Part shown: positions 21,513 to 24,327 of the stretch, piece by piece
Layout of the letters: every line of letters starts with the position of its first letter
How positions within the stretch are numbered: the first letter of the stretch is position 1
NCBI GenBank assembly: GCA_036379355.1
Contig: DASVGV010000028.1
Coordinates: 1-24,327 of the forward strand
Source of the DNA: CAJCIY01 sp036379355
GTDB taxonomy: Bacteria; Actinomycetota; Actinomycetes; Mycobacteriales; CAJCIY01
Direction: 5' to 3'
DNA length: 24,327 bases
Program-made: the position numbers and the translations under genes
The notes under the pieces: model-generated
Told to the model about the DNA's origin: nothing
What the model saw: only the letters and a program-made list of their open reading frames with translations
Database searches by the model: none

Positions 21513-21854
21513 ATGACCACGATCAAGGCCACGTGTCCCTCGTGCGGTGAGGTCGAGCTCACCGGCGAGGACATCGAGCTGATGGTCTGCCCGACGGCTC
21601 CGCTGTCGTACTACGCCTTCGCCTGCCCGTCCTGCTGCGACAAGATCCGCAAGCCGGCTGACGACCACATCGTCTCGCTGCTGATCTCCGGCGGCGTCGA
21701 GGCGATGGTGTGGGACATCCCGGCGGAGGCGCTCGAGGACCGGTCCGGTCCCACCCTCACGTACGACGACCTGCTCGACTTCGTGCTGTGGCTCGGGACG
21801 ACCGACCAGATCGCCGGGTTCGCCGCGCAGAGCGCTCGTCCCGCCGCGACCTGA
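21513..21854 (+). CDS. Small zinc-ribbon protein, function unknown
   Basis: A 113-residue protein with a clear N-terminal zinc ribbon: C8-PS-C11 and C38-PS-C41-C42, with an extra C26. The segment between (GEVELTGEDIELMVCPTAPLSYYAF) is conserved in style with unnamed actinobacterial proteins found in similar settings. The C-terminal part has LTYDDLLDFVLWLGTTDQIAG, a helical region resembling other short regulators. It has a GAGGGGAG ribosome site 8 bases before the ATG; TAGG repeats at 21483-21492 may be part of its promoter. It may bind DNA or RNA or a partner protein through the ribbon, but no function is known to me. The 155-base gap before it holds the hairpin above and nothing else recognisable. 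Confidence 0.8.
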   Translation: MTTIKATCPSCGEVELTGEDIELMVCPTAPLSYYAFACPSCCDKIRKPADDHIVSLLISGGVEAMVWDIPAEALEDRSGPTLTYDDLLDFVLWLGTTDQIAGFAAQSARPAAT

Positions 21855-21888
21855 GCCCGCCCGAGGATCGCGGGTGCGCGTTCTCGGC

Positions 21889-21894
21889 TAACGT
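21889..21894 (+). promoter_or_regulatory. -10 box TAACGT of a leaderless start (52-residue gene)
   Basis: TAACGT ends 7 bases before the GTG at 21902. There is no Shine-Dalgarno, so this box is the main support for the start. Confidence 0.45.
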
Positions 21895-21901
21895 CCCGTC
21901 C

Positions 21902-22060
21902 GTGCCGTGGTGGGCGTGGCTCCTGGTCGACATCGCGATCGTGCTCGCGGCGTTCGCCGTCGTCGTCCGCGCAGGCTGGCAGTTCTGGCGCCGCATCCGG
22001 ACGTTCCTGGCCGGGATGTCGGCGATCCTCGCGGAGGTACCCCGCCTGCCGCGTCGCTGA
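21902..22060 (+). CDS. Small single-span membrane protein
   Basis: A 52-residue protein with one strong hydrophobic segment (about residues 4-23, AWLLVDIAIVLAAFAVVVRA), followed by a basic, partly amphipathic stretch (WRRIRTFLAGMSAILAEV). The short lumenal start MPWW and basic inside end suggest an N-out, C-in topology. The gene sits where Mycobacterium has tatA/tatC, and the layout (one span plus amphipathic helix) is TatA-like in outline. However, it lacks the FG hinge of TatA, so I do not call it TatA. The start is the GTG at 21902 because the open frame upstream runs through the zinc-ribbon gene. Support is reading frame, composition and the leaderless promoter pattern. Confidence 0.6.
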   Translation: MPWWAWLLVDIAIVLAAFAVVVRAGWQFWRRIRTFLAGMSAILAEVPRLPRR

Positions 22061-22080
22061 TGAGCACCGCAGCGGTCCCG

Positions 22081-22086
22081 TAGCCT
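22081..22086 (+). promoter_or_regulatory. -10 box TAGCCT of a leaderless start (helY)
   Basis: TAGCCT ends 6 bases before the ATG at 22093, with no ribosome site. The box lies 20 bases after the preceding small gene. Confidence 0.5.
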
Positions 22087-22092
22087 GGCATC

Positions 22093-24327
22093 ATGTCGTC
22101 TCCGGCGGAGCGGTACGCCGCGAGCCGGCAGCGGCAGCTGAGCCCGGCGCTGAGTGAGCTCGCCGCCGGGTACGCATTCGGTCTCGACCCGTTCCAGCGC
22201 GAGGCATGCCGCGCGCTCGAGGCCGGGAGCGACGTCCTCGTCGCCGCGCCGACGGGCGCCGGCAAGACCGTCGTGGGCGAGTTCGCCGTCCATCTCGCGC
22301 TTTCCGCCGGCCGTAAGTGCTTCTACACGACGCCGATCAAGGCGTTGTCGAACCAGAAGTTCGGCGACCTGTGCCGCCGCTTCGGCGCAGCGCGCGTCGG
22401 GCTGCTGACCGGCGACACGTCGGTACGCGGCCACGCGGATGTGGTGGTGATGACCACAGAGGTCCTGCGCAACATGCTCTATGCCGGCTCCGACACGCTC
22501 GACGACCTCGGCTTCGTGGTCATGGACGAGGTGCACTACCTGTCCGACCGGTTCCGCGGCGCCGTCTGGGAAGAGGTGATCATCCACCTCGCATCCTCCG
22601 TACGCCTGGTCTCCCTCTCCGCAACGGTGTCCAACGCCGAGGAGTTCGGCGCGTGGCTGCAGGAGGTACGGGGCGAGACCCGCGTCGTCGTCGAGGAGCA
22701 CCGGCCGGTTCCCCTCTGGCAGCACGTGCTGGCCGACCGGCACCTCTACGACCTGTACGCGAGCCCCGACGGCCGCGAGGTGAACCCCCGGCTGCTGCGC
22801 CGCGCGCGCGACGAGCTGCGCCTTCCGGTCGACCGTCGCGGACGCCACGGCCGTCCTCGCTCCTCGGTCCGGACGCCGTCGCGGGTCGAGGTCGTCGAGC
22901 GCCTGGATGCCGACGGGCTGCTCCCCGCCATCGTGTTCGTCTTCAGCCGTGCCGGCTGCGAGGCGGCCGTCGGCCAGTGCCTGCGGTCCGGGCTGCGCCT
23001 CAACGACGACGCGGCCCGCGACGAGGTACGACGCATCGCCGAGGAGATGACGGCCGACATCCCCGACGACGACCTGCGCGTGCTGGGGTACGGCGGCTGG
23101 CTCGACGGCCTGCAACGGGGGTTCGCCGCGCACCACGCCGGACTGATCCCGGCCTTCAAGGAAGTGGTCGAACGGCTGTTCACCGGCGGGCTGGTGCACG
23201 TCGTGTTCGCGACCGAGACGCTCGCGCTGGGCATCAACATGCCGGCGCGGTCGGTCGTGCTGGAGCGGCTGTCGAAGTGGAACGGCGAGACCCACGCCGA
23301 CGTCACGGCCGGGGAGTACACGCAGCTGACCGGCCGCGCCGGCCGGCGCGGCATCGACGTCGAGGGCCACGCCGTCGTGCTGTGGACCCCCGGTTTCGAC
23401 CCGGCTCACCTCGCCGGTCTCGCGGGCACGCGGACCTACCCGCTGCGGTCCTCGTTCCACCCGACGTACAACATGGCCGTCAACCTCGTCGACCGCGTGG
23501 GCCGGGAAGAGGCCCGCGTCCTGCTCGAACAGTCCTTCGCACAGTTCCAGGCCGACCGGGCGGTCGTCGGTCTGGCTCGCCAGGTGGCGCGCTCCGAGGA
23601 GGCCCTGGAGGGCTACCGCGAGGCGGCGCGCTGCGACCGCGGCGACGTCGAGGAGTACGACGCGATCCGGCGGGCGCTGTCCGAGCGGGAAGCGCGCCTG
23701 GCCCGCGACGGCGCGGCCACGCGGCGGGCGGAGTCGGCAGCCGCGCTGGAGCGGCTGCGGCCGGGCGATGTGATCCGCATTCCGGCGGGGCGCCGGCGTG
23801 GCGTTGCCGTCGTCGTCGCCCCGGCCGGCGGCGGTACGACGGTGGTCACGGCGGCGCGCCAGGTACGCCGGCTCACCGCTGTCGAGGTGCCGCAGCCCGT
23901 CGAGCCGATCGGCCGCGTGACGGTCCCGCGCCACTTCGACGCACGATCACCCCAGGCTCGCCGCGACCTCGTGTCGACGCTGCGCGCGCAGGGGTTTCTC
24001 GATGCGGCTGACCGGCCGCCGCCGAAGGTCCGTGCCGCCGACGACCCGGAAGTCGGACGGCTGCGGGCCCGGCTGCGCGCCCATCCCGTCCACGGCTGCG
24101 CCGACCGGGCCGACCATCTGCGCTGGCTCGTCCGTGCCGGCACGTTGGAGAAGGAGACGGCCGCGCTGCGGAGTCGGGTGGCGAGCCGCTCGGCCGTGAT
24201 CGCCCGCACGTTCGACCGGGTGTGCCGCGTCCTCACCGACCTCGACTACCTCGACGGTGACGCCGTCTCGGCGAGCGGCCGGCAGCTCGGCCGCATCTAC
24301 GCCGAGGCCGACCTGGTCGTGACCGAG
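22093..24327 (+). CDS. helY: Ski2-like DEVH-box RNA/DNA helicase HelY (3'-partial)
   Basis: The frame is open from ATG 22093 to the window end (745 residues, no stop). Superfamily 2 motifs appear in order: motif I APTGAGKT (52-59), TTPIKALSNQKF (Ia), LLTGD, motif II D145-EVH148, motif III SLSATVSN (174-181), motif V VVFATETLALGINMPA, and motif VI QLTGRAGRRG (411-420). AHHAGLIPAFKEVVERLF and the RPGDVIRIP beta region after residue 555 match the Ski2/Mtr4 group and actinobacterial HelY (Rv2092c). It is expected to unwind structured RNA in RNA turnover. The C-terminal helical domain is cut off by the window. Its position downstream of pafC is conserved in Mycobacterium, where tatA/tatC lie between. 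Confidence 0.93.
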   Translation, partial: MSSPAERYAASRQRQLSPALSELAAGYAFGLDPFQREACRALEAGSDVLVAAPTGAGKTVVGEFAVHLALSAGRKCFYTTPIKALSNQKFGDLCRRFGAARVGLLTGDTSVRGHADVVVMTTEVLRNMLYAGSDTLDDLGFVVMDEVHYLSDRFRGAVWEEVIIHLASSVRLVSLSATVSNAEEFGAWLQEVRGETRVVVEEHRPVPLWQHVLADRHLYDLYASPDGREVNPRLLRRARDELRLPVDRRGRHGRPRSSVRTPSRVEVVERLDADGLLPAIVFVFSRAGCEAAVGQCLRSGLRLNDDAARDEVRRIAEEMTADIPDDDLRVLGYGGWLDGLQRGFAAHHAGLIPAFKEVVERLFTGGLVHVVFATETLALGINMPARSVVLERLSKWNGETHADVTAGEYTQLTGRAGRRGIDVEGHAVVLWTPGFDPAHLAGLAGTRTYPLRSSFHPTYNMAVNLVDRVGREEARVLLEQSFAQFQADRAVVGLARQVARSEEALEGYREAARCDRGDVEEYDAIRRALSEREARLARDGAATRRAESAAALERLRPGDVIRIPAGRRRGVAVVVAPAGGGTTVVTAARQVRRLTAVEVPQPVEPIGRVTVPRHFDARSPQARRDLVSTLRAQGFLDAADRPPPKVRAADDPEVGRLRARLRAHPVHGCADRADHLRWLVRAGTLEKETAALRSRVASRSAVIARTFDRVCRVLTDLDYLDGDAVSASGRQLGRIYAEADLVVTE

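Noticed and set aside
21757..23934. Long minus-strand open frame (725 codons) opposite helY
   Set aside because: helY has all helicase motifs on the plus strand. The opposite frame is low-complexity (Arg, Gly, Val, His rich) and also covers the small genes upstream.

Overview
This window comes from a high-GC actinobacterium. The evidence is the strong third-position G/C bias throughout, a complete Pup-proteasome locus, the C-terminus of the mycothiol ligase MshC, and many leaderless gene starts with a TANNNT -10 box 5-7 bases before ATG/GTG. Genus cannot be fixed from the sequence alone. Gene order (mshC, PAC2, ... trmI, arc, dop, pup, prcB, prcA, ... pafA, pafB, pafC, ... helY) matches the general plan of actinobacterial proteasome regions such as that of Mycobacterium.

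Left flank (1-5600): the mshC 3' end on +, then mostly minus-strand genes: a PAP2 phosphatase and a PAC2 protein (GTGA overlap), a universal stress protein and a nicotinamidase. A plus-strand HAD phosphatase follows, and its 3' end overlaps a convergent class II aldolase/adducin protein. Last is a RecB-like Fe-S nuclease.

Proteasome core (5600-13415, all +): a small methyltransferase-like protein lacking an intact SAM motif, a site-2 protease with CBS domains, TrmI (tRNA m1A58 methyltransferase), ARC/Mpa ATPase, a striking 25-bp perfect hairpin, Dop, Pup (encoded with C-terminal GGE), PrcB and PrcA. Pup is ligated to lysines by PafA and removed by Dop. ARC unfolds pupylated proteins into the PrcBA chamber.

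Accessory insert between prcA and pafA (13424-18046): an M15 peptidase-like lipoprotein, then a tight array of PadR regulator, siderophore-interacting flavoprotein, DHA2-type MFS exporter, low-molecular-weight phosphatase and a fructosamine-kinase-family protein with a very short N-lobe. The last two form a known protein-deglycation pairing, placed here directly before the Pup ligase.

Right flank (18079-24327): pafA, then the WYL regulators pafB and pafC (GTGA overlap), a small zinc-ribbon protein, a 52-residue single-span membrane protein where other actinobacteria have tatA/tatC, and the Ski2-like helicase helY, which runs off the end of the window. No stretch over 300 bases lacks a gene. 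I saw no tRNA, rRNA, CRISPR array, transposase or integrase.
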